From a virus, in the IMG/VR virus record IMGVR_UViG_3300009494_000011, positions 1 to 34,058 of that record: a DNA stretch of 34,058 nt. One strand, given 5' to 3'. The first letter of the stretch is position 1, and every line of letters begins with the position of its first letter. A model generated the notes under the pieces. That model saw only the letters and a list, made by a program, of their open reading frames with translations, was not told where the DNA came from and ran no database searches. Shown here piece by piece: positions 1-8,778 of the stretch. Both the position numbers and the translations under genes were made by a program.

Positions 1-36
1 CATATATGCCGTCAGCAAAGGCGTGAGGGGGTAGCA

Positions 37-558
37 GTGCCAAAGGGCGGCCACAATCGCAAGCCGAAGCAGCTGAAAATCATCCAGGGCACCTTCCGGC
101 CCGATCGCAATCCCAAGAACGAACCAGAGGCCCCGCCGCTGACGGACATCCCGAAGCCGCCGGCCGGACTCAACCGGTGGGCGCGAAAGATCTGGAAGCA
201 GCTGGCCTTCGAACTCGTCGACAACGGCACGCTCAGCCGGCTGGATCTGTACGCCTTCGAGGCGTGCTGTATGCAGTACGGGATCTACCGCGAGCTGTGG
301 GACGCGATCACGCACAGATGGATTCTGGACGAGTACGAAAATCCTGTGAAGCGCGTGAAGCGATCACTCTCTGAGTATCTCGCTCCTCGCAACACACAGA
401 CGATGCCCGAGTACACCGCGATGCGCCAGGCCTTCGCGCAGTTCAAGGCCTATCTCGAGCAGTTCGGTCTCACTCCGGCGAGCCGCAACCGCATCGATCT
501 ACCAAAGGGAGGCGAGAAAGAGATTGACCCGATGGAGGCGCTCCTCAATGCGGACTAA
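37..558 (+). CDS. terS: Terminase small subunit, P27 family
   Basis: A 173-residue protein that would recognise phage DNA and bring it to the large terminase for packaging. The N-terminus has the basic GGHNRKPKQLKIIQGTFRPD stretch typical of P27-type small terminases, followed by an EPEAPP-type proline linker and a helical core beginning near LNRWARKIWKQL. The start is GTG at 37, behind AGGGGG at 26-31. It overlaps the start of the large terminase by 11 bases, the usual terS-terL arrangement. If the genome is circular, the upstream HNH gene ends at 24-26, 10 bases before this start. Family call is from motif layout and position. Confidence 0.9.
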   Translation: MPKGGHNRKPKQLKIIQGTFRPDRNPKNEPEAPPLTDIPKPPAGLNRWARKIWKQLAFELVDNGTLSRLDLYAFEACCMQYGIYRELWDAITHRWILDEYENPVKRVKRSLSEYLAPRNTQTMPEYTAMRQAFAQFKAYLEQFGLTPASRNRIDLPKGGEKEIDPMEALLNAD

Positions 559-2338
559 AGCGCTCCTGGTCATCCTGATCCTGACGATGGTGGCAACCAC
601 GGCGGCCTATACCGCCGAGCAGTACATCGACGACGTCCTCCATGAACGGATCCCGGTCTGCACGTACGTCAAGCTTGCGGTGCAACGTCATATCTCGGAC
701 CTCGAGCGAGTGGGAACGGATCCGTCGTTCCCGTATCATTTCGACGCTCACCAGGCGCAGCGGGTGATTGACTTCACCCAGGAGCTCCGGCACACGCGGG
801 GCCAGTATGCAAACGCGAAACTCCATGACCCTCGCCTTAGACTCGAGCCCTGGCAACAGTTCATAGATTCGGTCGTGTTCGGCTGGCGGCGTGAAGATGA
901 AAGCCGGCGCTTTGTGCGGGCGTACATCGAGATTGCCAGGAAGAACGGCAAGACAACCTGGTCTGCCGCGACCGCTAACTACTGCTTCCTGGCCGATCGC
1001 CCGCGCGAAGAAGGCGCCGAGGTCTACGCGATAGCGACTAAACGTGATCAGGCCAAGAGGTCCTGGGACGACGCGGTCCTCCAGATCCAGAGACATCCCA
1101 TTCTGCGGAACCTCACCAAGACCTACAAGAACGCGAACACGATATCTATCCCGGGATCCGCGGCGTTCTTCCGCCCGCTCGGCCGGGACTCGAAGAGTGA
1201 GGACGGACTCAACGCTCACTTTGTGCTGGTCGACGAATTCCACGCACACCCGACCGAGGCGATGATCCAAGTGCTCGTGGACTCGACAATGTCCAGGACT
1301 CAGCCTCTGACCTGGATCATCACGACCGCCGGCTTCGAGCAGAACAGTCCGTGCTATCGCGAGCGTGAACGGGTCATCACCACGCTCGAGCGAGCTGTTG
1401 ATCGAAGTCATGACGATCCGATCGATGAGACGACGTTTGGCATTATCTACACCCTTGATGAGGGTGACGACTGGGCCGATGAGTCGGTCTGGCCGAAAGC
1501 CAATCCTAATTTTGGTGTGTCGGTGGAGCCCCAGCGTCTGCGCGAACAGGTGAGCCGGGCGCTCTCCTCCCCGCACATCCAGAACGACGTCAAGACGAAG
1601 CACTTCAACATTTGGACCCAGGCAGAGACGCGCTGGATCCTCGATGAAAAGTGGATGCGTACGGCATTCCGTGTACGCCCTGAAGACCTTCGCGGTCGCC
1701 GGGCGTTTGGTGGCCTCGACCTGTCGACCAACGTTGACCTGACCGCCTTCGTGCTGTGTATCCCGCCGGAGGGCAAGCTCGAGAAGTTCGTGCTGATCCC
1801 GCGGTTCTTTATCCCGGAAGAGAACTTGCTGGAGCGCGAGCGCCGCGACAAGGTCCCGTATACGTACTGGGTCGAACAGGGACTCATCGAGGCAACGCCA
1901 GGGGATCTGATCGATTACTCGTTCGTTGAGCAGCGGATCACCGAGGACGCGGACACCTACGACATTCAAGAAATCGCGTTCGATCCATGGAACGCAACAC
2001 AGCTATCGACCAACCTCACGGAGAAGGGTATGACGATGGTTCCTCTCCGGCAGGGTATGTACAGCATGGCGGCGCCGACGAAGAACTTCGAGCGAATGGT
2101 GCTTGCCTGCGATATCGCCCACGGAGAGCATCCGATCCTGCGATGGAATATGAGCTGCACCGAACTTCGCCGGGATGCCCAGGATAACTTCATGCCGAAG
2201 AAACCCGATCGGGACAAGACCGGAAAGCGCATTGACGGAATCGTCGCGTCGATCATGGCCACCTATCGGGCCGTGATCTCTACAGCGGAATCGATCGACA
2301 TGCTCGAGCAGATGAGGGGGACTCATGGGGCTACGTAG
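548..2338 (+). CDS. terL: Terminase large subunit (ATPase and nuclease)
   Basis: A 596-residue packaging motor that pumps DNA through the portal and cuts the concatemer. The ATPase half shows a Walker A-like ARKNGKTT at about residues 130-137, Walker B VLVDEFH at about 226-232 and an ITTAG coupling motif near 258-262. The nuclease half shows GGLDLS near 388-393 and EIAFDPW near 475-481, whose acidic residues fit the RNase H-like metal site. I chose ATG 548 because GGAGG at 534-538 lies nine bases upstream; an in-frame ATG at 524 has poor signals. The first ~20 residues are unusually hydrophobic for a terminase, so the true start could also be ATG 587. Confidence 0.95.
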   Translation: MRTKALLVILILTMVATTAAYTAEQYIDDVLHERIPVCTYVKLAVQRHISDLERVGTDPSFPYHFDAHQAQRVIDFTQELRHTRGQYANAKLHDPRLRLEPWQQFIDSVVFGWRREDESRRFVRAYIEIARKNGKTTWSAATANYCFLADRPREEGAEVYAIATKRDQAKRSWDDAVLQIQRHPILRNLTKTYKNANTISIPGSAAFFRPLGRDSKSEDGLNAHFVLVDEFHAHPTEAMIQVLVDSTMSRTQPLTWIITTAGFEQNSPCYRERERVITTLERAVDRSHDDPIDETTFGIIYTLDEGDDWADESVWPKANPNFGVSVEPQRLREQVSRALSSPHIQNDVKTKHFNIWTQAETRWILDEKWMRTAFRVRPEDLRGRRAFGGLDLSTNVDLTAFVLCIPPEGKLEKFVLIPRFFIPEENLLERERRDKVPYTYWVEQGLIEATPGDLIDYSFVEQRITEDADTYDIQEIAFDPWNATQLSTNLTEKGMTMVPLRQGMYSMAAPTKNFERMVLACDIAHGEHPILRWNMSCTELRRDAQDNFMPKKPDRDKTGKRIDGIVASIMATYRAVISTAESIDMLEQMRGTHGAT

Positions 2339-4574
2339 TCGTTTCCTCACCTGGCTCACACGAGACTCACGATACGTCCAGCTTCCCGGAGGGATCCAGG
2401 TCCCGCGCTCGATGTGGTCCGAATCCCTGGCGATCACGCTGTCGTCGGTGTGGGCGGCAGTCACCCTGATCGCCGGACACATGGCATCAGTCCCGCTGAA
2501 CCTCTATCGCCGAGCCCCAAACGGTGGGAAGACCAAGGCAACCGATCATCCGTTGTGGAGAGCTCTCCACGACGAACCGTATCCCGGGATATCGAGCTAC
2601 GAATTCCGCGAGGCGCTGAATGCGAACATTGAGCTCCACGGAGTCGGCTACGTTGCGGCGATCGTCAGCCAGGGTCGCCTGAGTCTCATGCCGTTCAACT
2701 CGATGCACGTCACGCCTGATCATAGCCGGAGAGTCTACCGGATTAGCAATGGCAAGCGGCCGCAGTTCGACGTGCCGGCAGAGATCATGATCGTCTTCCC
2801 GTCGCTGACTCTTGACGGTATCAATCCGGTCCAGGTCACGAAGTACCGTCAACGATCAATCTCGCTTGCGATCAGCTATGAGGACAGGGCGGAAGCTTAC
2901 AACCGCAACGGCAGCGTGCCGGCGGGGATCGCCATCTGGGGCGAGGGCTACGGCAAGATGAACGACGATGACAAGAAGCGCCTGGAGGCGAAGTGGGACG
3001 AACTGTACCGCGGCGTGTCGAACAGCGGAGGGACGGCGTTCCTTCCGCAGGGATCCACATTCACGGCGGTCCAGTTTGATCCTGAGAAGCTGCAGATGCT
3101 TGCTTCCCGGGAGTTCTCCGTCCAGGAGATCGCCCGATGGTTCCGGGTCCCGCCGCACAAGATCGGCGACCTTTCCCGGGCGACGTTCAGCAACATCGAG
3201 CATCAGGCAATCGAGTACGTCCAGGACTGCCTGCTCCCGCGCGCAAACAAGATGGAGGCCATCCTGTCGCTGGCCCTCATCCCCGAAGATCAGCGGGGCG
3301 ATTTGCTCATTGAGCACAATCTCGATGGCCTGCAGCGTGGCGACTTCAAGACTCGCATGGAAGGTTATGCGATCGGGCGTAACGGGGGATGGGTCAAGCC
3401 GAACAACATCATGGCGCTGGAGAACATGGACCCGATCTCCGAAGAGGATGGCGGCGAGACGTACCTGGTCCCGCTGAACATGATCCCGGCGAACATCAAC
3501 ACGGGGATTGCCAAGGACAAGACCGAAGACGGTTCAACGGATGCGGCGCCGGTGGTCGAGGGAGCCGACAAGATCCAGGACACCGCGCTCAACGGAGCGC
3601 AGGTCCAGGCCCTCGTCGGAATCTTCGCTGAGATCGCTGCAGGCAAGATGACCAAGTCAACAGCCAAGCAGCTCATCCTCGTTGCCTTCCCACTCATCGC
3701 GGAGTCAGCTGTCGACGGCATGCTGAAAGATGTCGAGGAAGGGTCCGCTCCTGAAGACGCAGTCCGATCCTGGCTGCCTGACTACCTGGTCCGTGGCGGC
3801 GGCGAGACGATTCGCCGGACCATGACCTACTTGCGGTGTCGCGCTGCGGCGACCGTCCGTCGCGGTATCACAGCGGCATACGCGCCGGCGTTCAAGCGGT
3901 CGGCCTCAGCTGTCCTGAAGACAGAGATTGACGAAGTGCGAAAGGCGGCGAGCACGCATCTCCCGGGAGATTTGCCGGCGTTCCTTGCCTTCCTGGATGA
4001 GTTCTACGCGGACAACGGTTTTCTGCCTGAAGTCCGGCAAGGCGTTCAGGCCGTGATCACCGACTACGCCGGGCAGATCGAGACCGCGGCCCTTGAGGAA
4101 ATCGGCGTGGAGCCAACAGACGGCGCGATGGACGACAGCATCGCTCACTACATCGACAACTACGCGGTCCGCCATGTTGCGACCAGTCGCGGTCAGCTGG
4201 CGAAGAGCGCCCGCGAGGCGGACGCTGACGCAGACGAGGATGCCCTGGTCGCGGTGACCGAGCGCCTTGATGGGTGGGAAGAGAGCCGCGCAGATGAGTT
4301 TGCTCGTGACGACGGGATCCGCGCGGAGGGCTCATTCTCCAGAGCAGCCTGGTTGCTTGCTGGCGTTCTGAAGTTCATGTGGGTCACTTTCGACAAGAGC
4401 TGTCCTTCATGCTCGCAATTAGATGGGAAGATCGTCGGTGTCGCCGAAAGCTTCGTCACCAGCGGAGGTACCGTCGGATCTGGTACACCAGCTGCAATTA
4501 CAGTAAACACGAACATTCGGCATCCCCAACTACACAAGGGGTGCGACTGCGGAATAGCCGCGGTCATCGGATAG
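2325..4574 (+). CDS. Portal protein fused to Mu F-like minor head protein
   Basis: A 749-residue fusion. Residues 1 to about 400 match an HK97-type portal: an N-terminal SVWAAVTLIAGHMASVPL helix, the ELHGVGYVAAIV stretch, and later REFSVQEIARWFRVPPHKIG followed by ATFSNIEHQAIEYVQDCL. A portal-tail motif (NGAQVQALVGIFAEIAAGKM) follows. The C-terminal third carries a Mu F-like fold ending with a cysteine/histidine pattern, CPSCSQLDGK and then HPQLHKGCDCG. In most phages these are two genes; a fused one places the minor head protein on the dodecameric vertex. ATG 2325 overlaps the terminase stop by 14 bases and follows GAGGGGG. A read-through assembly error is unlikely because the frame is continuous. 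Confidence 0.9.
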   Translation: MGLRSRFLTWLTRDSRYVQLPGGIQVPRSMWSESLAITLSSVWAAVTLIAGHMASVPLNLYRRAPNGGKTKATDHPLWRALHDEPYPGISSYEFREALNANIELHGVGYVAAIVSQGRLSLMPFNSMHVTPDHSRRVYRISNGKRPQFDVPAEIMIVFPSLTLDGINPVQVTKYRQRSISLAISYEDRAEAYNRNGSVPAGIAIWGEGYGKMNDDDKKRLEAKWDELYRGVSNSGGTAFLPQGSTFTAVQFDPEKLQMLASREFSVQEIARWFRVPPHKIGDLSRATFSNIEHQAIEYVQDCLLPRANKMEAILSLALIPEDQRGDLLIEHNLDGLQRGDFKTRMEGYAIGRNGGWVKPNNIMALENMDPISEEDGGETYLVPLNMIPANINTGIAKDKTEDGSTDAAPVVEGADKIQDTALNGAQVQALVGIFAEIAAGKMTKSTAKQLILVAFPLIAESAVDGMLKDVEEGSAPEDAVRSWLPDYLVRGGGETIRRTMTYLRCRAAATVRRGITAAYAPAFKRSASAVLKTEIDEVRKAASTHLPGDLPAFLAFLDEFYADNGFLPEVRQGVQAVITDYAGQIETAALEEIGVEPTDGAMDDSIAHYIDNYAVRHVATSRGQLAKSAREADADADEDALVAVTERLDGWEESRADEFARDDGIRAEGSFSRAAWLLAGVLKFMWVTFDKSCPSCSQLDGKIVGVAESFVTSGGTVGSGTPAAITVNTNIRHPQLHKGCDCGIAAVIG

Positions 4575-4582
4575 GAGGACCT

Positions 4583-5272
4583 ATGGAAACGCGAGAAGCA
4601 GTGCGACCAGACCTGCAGATCAGAGAGATTCCCAGCGAGCTCCGAGCCGCAAAGGACGAAAGCGGTCAGATGGTCACGAGCGGTCGCGCCATCCCCTACG
4701 GGGTGGAAACAGTGTTGTGGTCAGATGGCGACTATGAGGAGCGGGAGGTGATTCAGTCTCGCGCCTTCTCTGCGGCCCTTGAGGAGATCGACCAGCGCGC
4801 GCTGTGGAACCACCACCGGGAGATTGTCCTCGGGCGCCGCAGTGCCGGGACGCTCACGCTAACGGAGACCGATGACGGCGTCGATTTCGAGATTGTATTC
4901 CCCGACTCTCCCGAGGGAGTGAGCAAGTTCACGACGGTCGAGCGGGGCGACGTAAATGCGATGTCCTTCGGATGGCGGGATCAGGACGTGAAGGAGGACT
5001 TCTTCAAGACGGAGAACCGGCGCATCTACAAGCGCACCGTCATACGTGGAGAACTCAGAGAGATATCGCCTGTGAGCTGGGAAGCCTACGAAGGCGTGAC
5101 CAGTATACAGGCACGAGACCAGCAAGACATCTCACGCATGAAAGGTCTCATCGATTCGAACCTGTCCGAAGCGTCGGGCGAGGTCGACACCGCGGCGGCG
5201 GTGCAGCGAGCGGCCGTTTTGCGAGACATGCAAATAGACCAACTGGGAGGAATCAATCATGCCAGCACCTAA
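4583..5272 (+). CDS. HK97-type prohead maturation protease
   Basis: A 229-residue serine protease of the herpesvirus-assemblin type that cleaves the capsid delta domain during head maturation. Visible marks are the edge strand SGRAIPYGVETVLW, the histidine region LWNHHREIVLGR, the serine motif NAMSFGW and the late strand ELREISPVSWEAYEG. The last motif normally reads SPV..PAY; here a Glu replaces the Pro. ATG 4583 follows AGGAGG at 4573-4578. Its stop overlaps the capsid gene start by 14 bases, so protease and capsid are probably translationally coupled. An open frame extends further upstream inside the portal gene but has no start signals. Confidence 0.92.
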   Translation: METREAVRPDLQIREIPSELRAAKDESGQMVTSGRAIPYGVETVLWSDGDYEEREVIQSRAFSAALEEIDQRALWNHHREIVLGRRSAGTLTLTETDDGVDFEIVFPDSPEGVSKFTTVERGDVNAMSFGWRDQDVKEDFFKTENRRIYKRTVIRGELREISPVSWEAYEGVTSIQARDQQDISRMKGLIDSNLSEASGEVDTAAAVQRAAVLRDMQIDQLGGINHAST

Positions 5273-6539
5273 TGACTTGGCAAAGAACCTGAACCACGCT
5301 CTGGAGCGTGATGCGCAAGAGGAGAAACTCTTCACGCGCATGAACGAGATCAACGAACTCGTCAAGAGCGAGGAACGGGATCTCACGACCGAAGAGGCCG
5401 CCGAATGGGCCGAGCAGCACGAGGAGTACAAGCGACTCCGGGCGCAGCGTGGTCGCGAAGATGCTCTCGGCGAAATGAGGGCCGTGATCGCCGAAGACTC
5501 CGGCATGTCCGACAACCCGGTGACACGACAAACTCCGAGAGAGCTGACGGTTCGGGATATCCAGGAGCAGATTGGCTGGGCCGGACAAAACCTGCTCCGC
5601 CGTCTTGGTATCGACATCAAGCAGCGCGACGTCCTGATGGACCAGGGAAGCTCCGGAGGCTACCTCATCAAAGAGGAAATGCTGCGGACAATCATGGCCG
5701 TCAAGCCTGAGCGTCAGATCATTCGCGGGCGGGCAATGGTCATCCCCAGCGGCGATCAGCCGGACGCAGCGTTCGAGATTCCATACTTCGACCAGTCGTC
5801 AAGCGTCTCCGGCAGCGCGACCAAGAGCGTTGCCTTCGCACACCGAAAGGAAAACGCCGACATGAGCGAGAGCGACGCTGGGTTCGGGATGCTGAAACTC
5901 GAGCCCAAGGAGCAGAGCACGTATCTGCAGATCGGTAAGAAGACTGCGATCAATGGCGCGGCCGTCGGGCTGGGGACGTTCTTGTCCCACTTCTTTGTAC
6001 GAGAGAAGGAGGCGATCGAGGACTACATGTTCATCAACGGATCCGGCCTCAATCAGCCGCTGGGGATGCTAAACGCACCCTGCAAGGTCAACGTGACCCG
6101 CAACACTTCCACTCAGGTCAAGTTCGTTGACGTGACATCGATGATCGTGAAGCTCCTCGACCTGGCCGGCGCCCTATGGCTCGCGAACAAGTTGTCGCTC
6201 GCCGAGATCGTGTCCATCGCGGACGCTGCCGGCAACAACCTGATCTACCAGCCTGGCAACATTACCCAAGGGATACCGGCGACCATGTTCGGCCAGCCCA
6301 TCGAGTTCACCACCAACTGCCCGAGTCTTGGGACTGAGGGAGACCTCATGCTGGTGAACCCTGAGTACTACATCATCAAGGACGGAAGGGCGTGGGAGCT
6401 CATGCTCTACGACGTGCGGCCAGAGAAGCAGCTTCTGGACTACGTCGGTGTGTGGGACGTCGATGGCGCACCCTGGGTCAAGAACGCCATCACGTTCAAG
6501 GACGGCAACAGCTACAGCCCGATCGTGGCGCTGAAGTAG
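5259..6539 (+). CDS. Major capsid protein, HK97 fold
   Basis: A 426-residue shell protein. Residues 1 to about 105 are charged and strongly helical (repeated E/K/R heptads such as EEKLFTRMNEINELVKSEER), matching the scaffolding-like delta domain removed by the upstream protease. The mature part begins near residue 110 and shows typical HK97-capsid stretches such as GGYLIKEEMLRTIMAVKP and INGSGLNQPLGML. ATG 5259 follows GGGAGGA. A strong hairpin lies 25 bases after the stop, which may raise capsid mRNA relative to its neighbours. Position directly after the protease makes the call secure. Confidence 0.95.
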   Translation: MPAPNDLAKNLNHALERDAQEEKLFTRMNEINELVKSEERDLTTEEAAEWAEQHEEYKRLRAQRGREDALGEMRAVIAEDSGMSDNPVTRQTPRELTVRDIQEQIGWAGQNLLRRLGIDIKQRDVLMDQGSSGGYLIKEEMLRTIMAVKPERQIIRGRAMVIPSGDQPDAAFEIPYFDQSSSVSGSATKSVAFAHRKENADMSESDAGFGMLKLEPKEQSTYLQIGKKTAINGAAVGLGTFLSHFFVREKEAIEDYMFINGSGLNQPLGMLNAPCKVNVTRNTSTQVKFVDVTSMIVKLLDLAGALWLANKLSLAEIVSIADAAGNNLIYQPGNITQGIPATMFGQPIEFTTNCPSLGTEGDLMLVNPEYYIIKDGRAWELMLYDVRPEKQLLDYVGVWDVDGAPWVKNAITFKDGNSYSPIVALK

Positions 6540-6563
6540 ATCCGGCCGGAGGAAATAATCTGA

Positions 6564-6587
6564 GTCGGCCGTCTTCGGGCGGCCGGC
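6564..6587 (+). other. UUCG-capped RNA hairpin after capsid gene
   Basis: Arms at 6564-6573 and 6578-6587 pair over 10 bp, including two G-U pairs, around a TTCG tetraloop. There is no following run of T, so this is more likely an mRNA stabiliser, processing point or weak attenuator than a full terminator. The next gene's ribosome site (GGAGGAA at 6592-6598) starts five bases later. Confidence 0.65.
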
Positions 6588-6601
6588 CATTGGAGGAAAC
6601 T

Positions 6602-7321
6602 ATGGAACGAGTACTCGAAAGCAACGAAGCGCAACTCGCCCTCATGCAGGCGTTGAACAACACGAACATCACGGGCAAGTACTTCGACATGCGCAAGAAA
6701 CGCAGCCTGGTGGCCATTCTAACCGTGCTGGCGATGGCCGCCACGAAGACTGCGAAGATCGAACTCCTGCAGGCCACCGACGCGGCCGGTACCGGAGCGA
6801 AGGCGGTGACGGGGGCAGAGAAGACCGTCACGGCGAATGCCGAGGTGATCGAGGCAAACATCACGCTGGCAACCTTCCTGGCAACCGGAACGATTACCAT
6901 CAACGGCCTGGTGTTCACCGCACACGCAACTGTGACGACGGTGGCCAGCCGGGAGTTCTCAATCTCTGGCAACGACACTGCGGACGCGGTGGAGCTCGCG
7001 GTCTGCATCAATGACGCGACCTACGGTGTGCCCGGGATTACCGCGACCAGCGCGTCGGGAGTCGTCACCCTGGTGGCCGACGATGGGCACGCGATCACAA
7101 TCGCGAGCGCACCGGACGATGGGACAAGCGTCAAGGCGACAGTCGAGGCAATCGCCGCGGTCGACATCTCGGTAGAGTCACTGGACTCAGACAACGGGTT
7201 CTACTTCGTCGCTCCGAAAGTGACGACCACCGCAAACGCCACCGCGGTGAGCGCAGTCATGCTCGCCGCCGATCAGTACCACAACAAGGTCGACCAGGTG
7301 AGCCCGCACACGATTCTGTAG
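6602..7321 (+). CDS. Putative head decoration / structural protein
   Basis: A 239-residue protein of unproven function. After a charged N-terminus and a hydrophobic segment (residues about 34-48) it is rich in Ala, Thr and Val, with repeated strand patterns such as GTITINGLVFTAHATV, EFSISGNDTADAVELAVCIND and SGVVTLVADDGHAITIASAP. That module recurs in phage head-decoration and other structural proteins. ATG 6602 follows GGAGGAA. It sits between two hairpins and directly after the capsid gene, the usual decoration-protein slot. It could instead be a head-fibre or a minor head protein. Confidence 0.55.
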   Translation: MERVLESNEAQLALMQALNNTNITGKYFDMRKKRSLVAILTVLAMAATKTAKIELLQATDAAGTGAKAVTGAEKTVTANAEVIEANITLATFLATGTITINGLVFTAHATVTTVASREFSISGNDTADAVELAVCINDATYGVPGITATSASGVVTLVADDGHAITIASAPDDGTSVKATVEAIAAVDISVESLDSDNGFYFVAPKVTTTANATAVSAVMLAADQYHNKVDQVSPHTIL

Positions 7322-7330
7322 AGATTGCAC

Positions 7331-7352
7331 GGGGGATCGATTTCGGTCCCCC
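7331..7352 (+). other. RNA hairpin between head genes
   Basis: GGGGGATCGA at 7331-7340 pairs with TCGGTCCCCC at 7343-7352 (10 bp including one G-U pair, two unpaired central bases, so in practice a slightly larger loop). There is no T tract after it. It is the second of three strong hairpins that follow likely highly expressed structural genes. Confidence 0.6.
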
Positions 7353-7378
7353 TCATTCTGACCGTTCGGAGGAATGAT

Positions 7379-7693
7379 ATGAAGATAGAGACGAAGAAAG
7401 AGACACGGATCAGTGGCCGTACCGTGGGCGCAGACAATGTAGTCGAGGTTGACGACGATCTTGCCGGTCGCTTGATCGATGCCGAGTTCGCCATTGCGGC
7501 GAGTCCGAAGGCGCCCGTGACACCGCTTCCGCCCGAAGATGAGGAGACTGAACCCGGCGGGGAGCCGGACGCGAAAAAAGACCCGGACCTGAAGGCGGAG
7601 GAGAAGGACAAGCCGGAGGAGAAGGACAAGCCGGACGAGAAGACTGCCGAGAAGGACCAGTCCGACACGAAGACGCCAGAGCGCAAGAAATAG
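7379..7693 (+). CDS. Small charged protein of unknown function
   Basis: 104 residues. The first ~40 form a small folded-looking part (KIETKKETRISGRTVGADNV then a LAGRLIDAEFA helix). The rest is a low-complexity tail rich in Lys, Glu, Asp and Pro, containing repeats of EEKDKPEEKDKPDEK. ATG 7379 was chosen because CGGAGGA lies just upstream; an upstream ATG at 7325 lacks a ribosome site and would read through the hairpin. Its place between the decoration and connector genes suggests a head-associated protein, but no family was recognised. Confidence 0.6.
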   Translation: MKIETKKETRISGRTVGADNVVEVDDDLAGRLIDAEFAIAASPKAPVTPLPPEDEETEPGGEPDAKKDPDLKAEEKDKPEEKDKPDEKTAEKDQSDTKTPERKK

Positions 7694-7705
7694 GAGTAGA
7701 CCACC

Positions 7706-8269
7706 GTGGCACTCGCGGCGAACGCCCTGATCACTATCGATGAACTCCGCGCGATGACTGAGGACGTGAAACTCCCGACCGACACTACGCTCGAGCTCCT
7801 GATCAACCAGGCGAGTCAGATCGCGGAAACCAAATGCAAGAGAAAACTGGCGACGCAGTCATTGGATGTTGTGCTGGATGCTCCGATCGGCCGAAAGAAA
7901 CTGTTGCTGCCGGAGTACCCGGTTGTCTCGGTGACTTCGGTCTATGTGGACTCAGAGCGCGCCTGGGAAGCCGAGAGCCTGGTCACCGACTACTACGTTG
8001 ATACACCATCGGCGATTCTCCATCGAGATGTCGGTTGGGGCACCACTGCGCAATCGGTCCGGGTAGTCTTCGAAGCCGGATATGAGACGGTTCCGCCGGA
8101 TCTTCAAGGGGCGATTGTCGAACTGATTCTGTGGCTGAAGCGCCGGCAGCCGGGCGGCAACGTTGGTGTGCGAACGCTCACCGATCCAGACGGTACGGCA
8201 ACAGAGATTGAGATCTCGATGCCGCTGCATGTTCAGCGGGTGTTGTTCGACTACGCGAGGGTGGCATAG
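7706..8269 (+). CDS. Head-tail connector (gp6-like adaptor)
   Basis: 187 residues. The N-terminal helical part (LITIDELRAMTEDVKLP, then LLINQASQIAETKCKRKL) and the strand region ending in LLLPEYPVVSVTSVYVD are typical of gp6/phiE125 gp8-like adaptors that form a ring beneath the portal. The C-terminal helix QGAIVELILWLKRR also fits. It starts with GTG at 7706 after AGGAG at 7692-7696. Its TAG stop shares a base with the next GTG start. Confidence 0.8.
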   Translation: MALAANALITIDELRAMTEDVKLPTDTTLELLINQASQIAETKCKRKLATQSLDVVLDAPIGRKKLLLPEYPVVSVTSVYVDSERAWEAESLVTDYYVDTPSAILHRDVGWGTTAQSVRVVFEAGYETVPPDLQGAIVELILWLKRRQPGGNVGVRTLTDPDGTATEIEISMPLHVQRVLFDYARVA

Positions 8270-8778
8270 TGGCAATACTGAGCCTCACCGAATACAAAGC
8301 TCTGCCCTCCTATCAGGCTTCGCACGGCGATGCGCTAATCACCCAGCTGATCCCGGAAGTCGAGGCGGACTACCTGGCGATCCGCGGGCTTGATTGGCGC
8401 AGAGCCACCGGAGACATTGCCAACGGATCAAAAACTGTTTCAACGGTGTCGACTTTTGTGGGGATCGAAGTGGGTCAGCTGGTCGACGGGACCGGCGTCC
8501 GCGGGGTGATTGTATCAATGGACCGCGATTCGGGCACGATTGAGCTCGATACGGCGGCAACCGCCGATGCGACGGGCGAGGCCCTCACGGTGTATCCGCA
8601 GGCAGTAAGACTTACGGCCGCGCGAATGCTCGTCTTCCAAATCAATGAAGGTCTGCGCGACTCTGCGTTGTCGGGAGAGTCGATCGAGAAGCACACCACG
8701 AGCGCTGACGCTGACAGGATCATGGGATACCCGAAAGCCATCGTCGGCGGGATCCGGCGCTATGGAGATGTCGCATGA
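8269..8778 (+). CDS. Second connector-type neck protein
   Basis: 169 residues. The start (LSLTEYKALPSYQASHGDALITQLIPEVEADYLAIRG, read in pieces) resembles a helical adaptor. Residues ~48-105 form a beta-rich insert with the pattern GSKTV..V....GIEVGQLVDGTGV followed by TIELDTAATA, a module seen in many phage structural proteins. The C-terminal half is helical again. It starts with GTG at 8269 overlapping the previous stop by one base and ends in an ATGA overlap with the head-closure gene. Role is inferred from position and layout. Confidence 0.65.
   Translation: MAILSLTEYKALPSYQASHGDALITQLIPEVEADYLAIRGLDWRRATGDIANGSKTVSTVSTFVGIEVGQLVDGTGVRGVIVSMDRDSGTIELDTAATADATGEALTVYPQAVRLTAARMLVFQINEGLRDSALSGESIEKHTTSADADRIMGYPKAIVGGIRRYGDVA

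Noticed and set aside
545-1969. Long open frame on the minus strand inside terL (474 codons)
   Set aside because: It mirrors the codon structure of terL, has no ribosome site and no recognisable protein pattern. High G+C lengthens such shadows.
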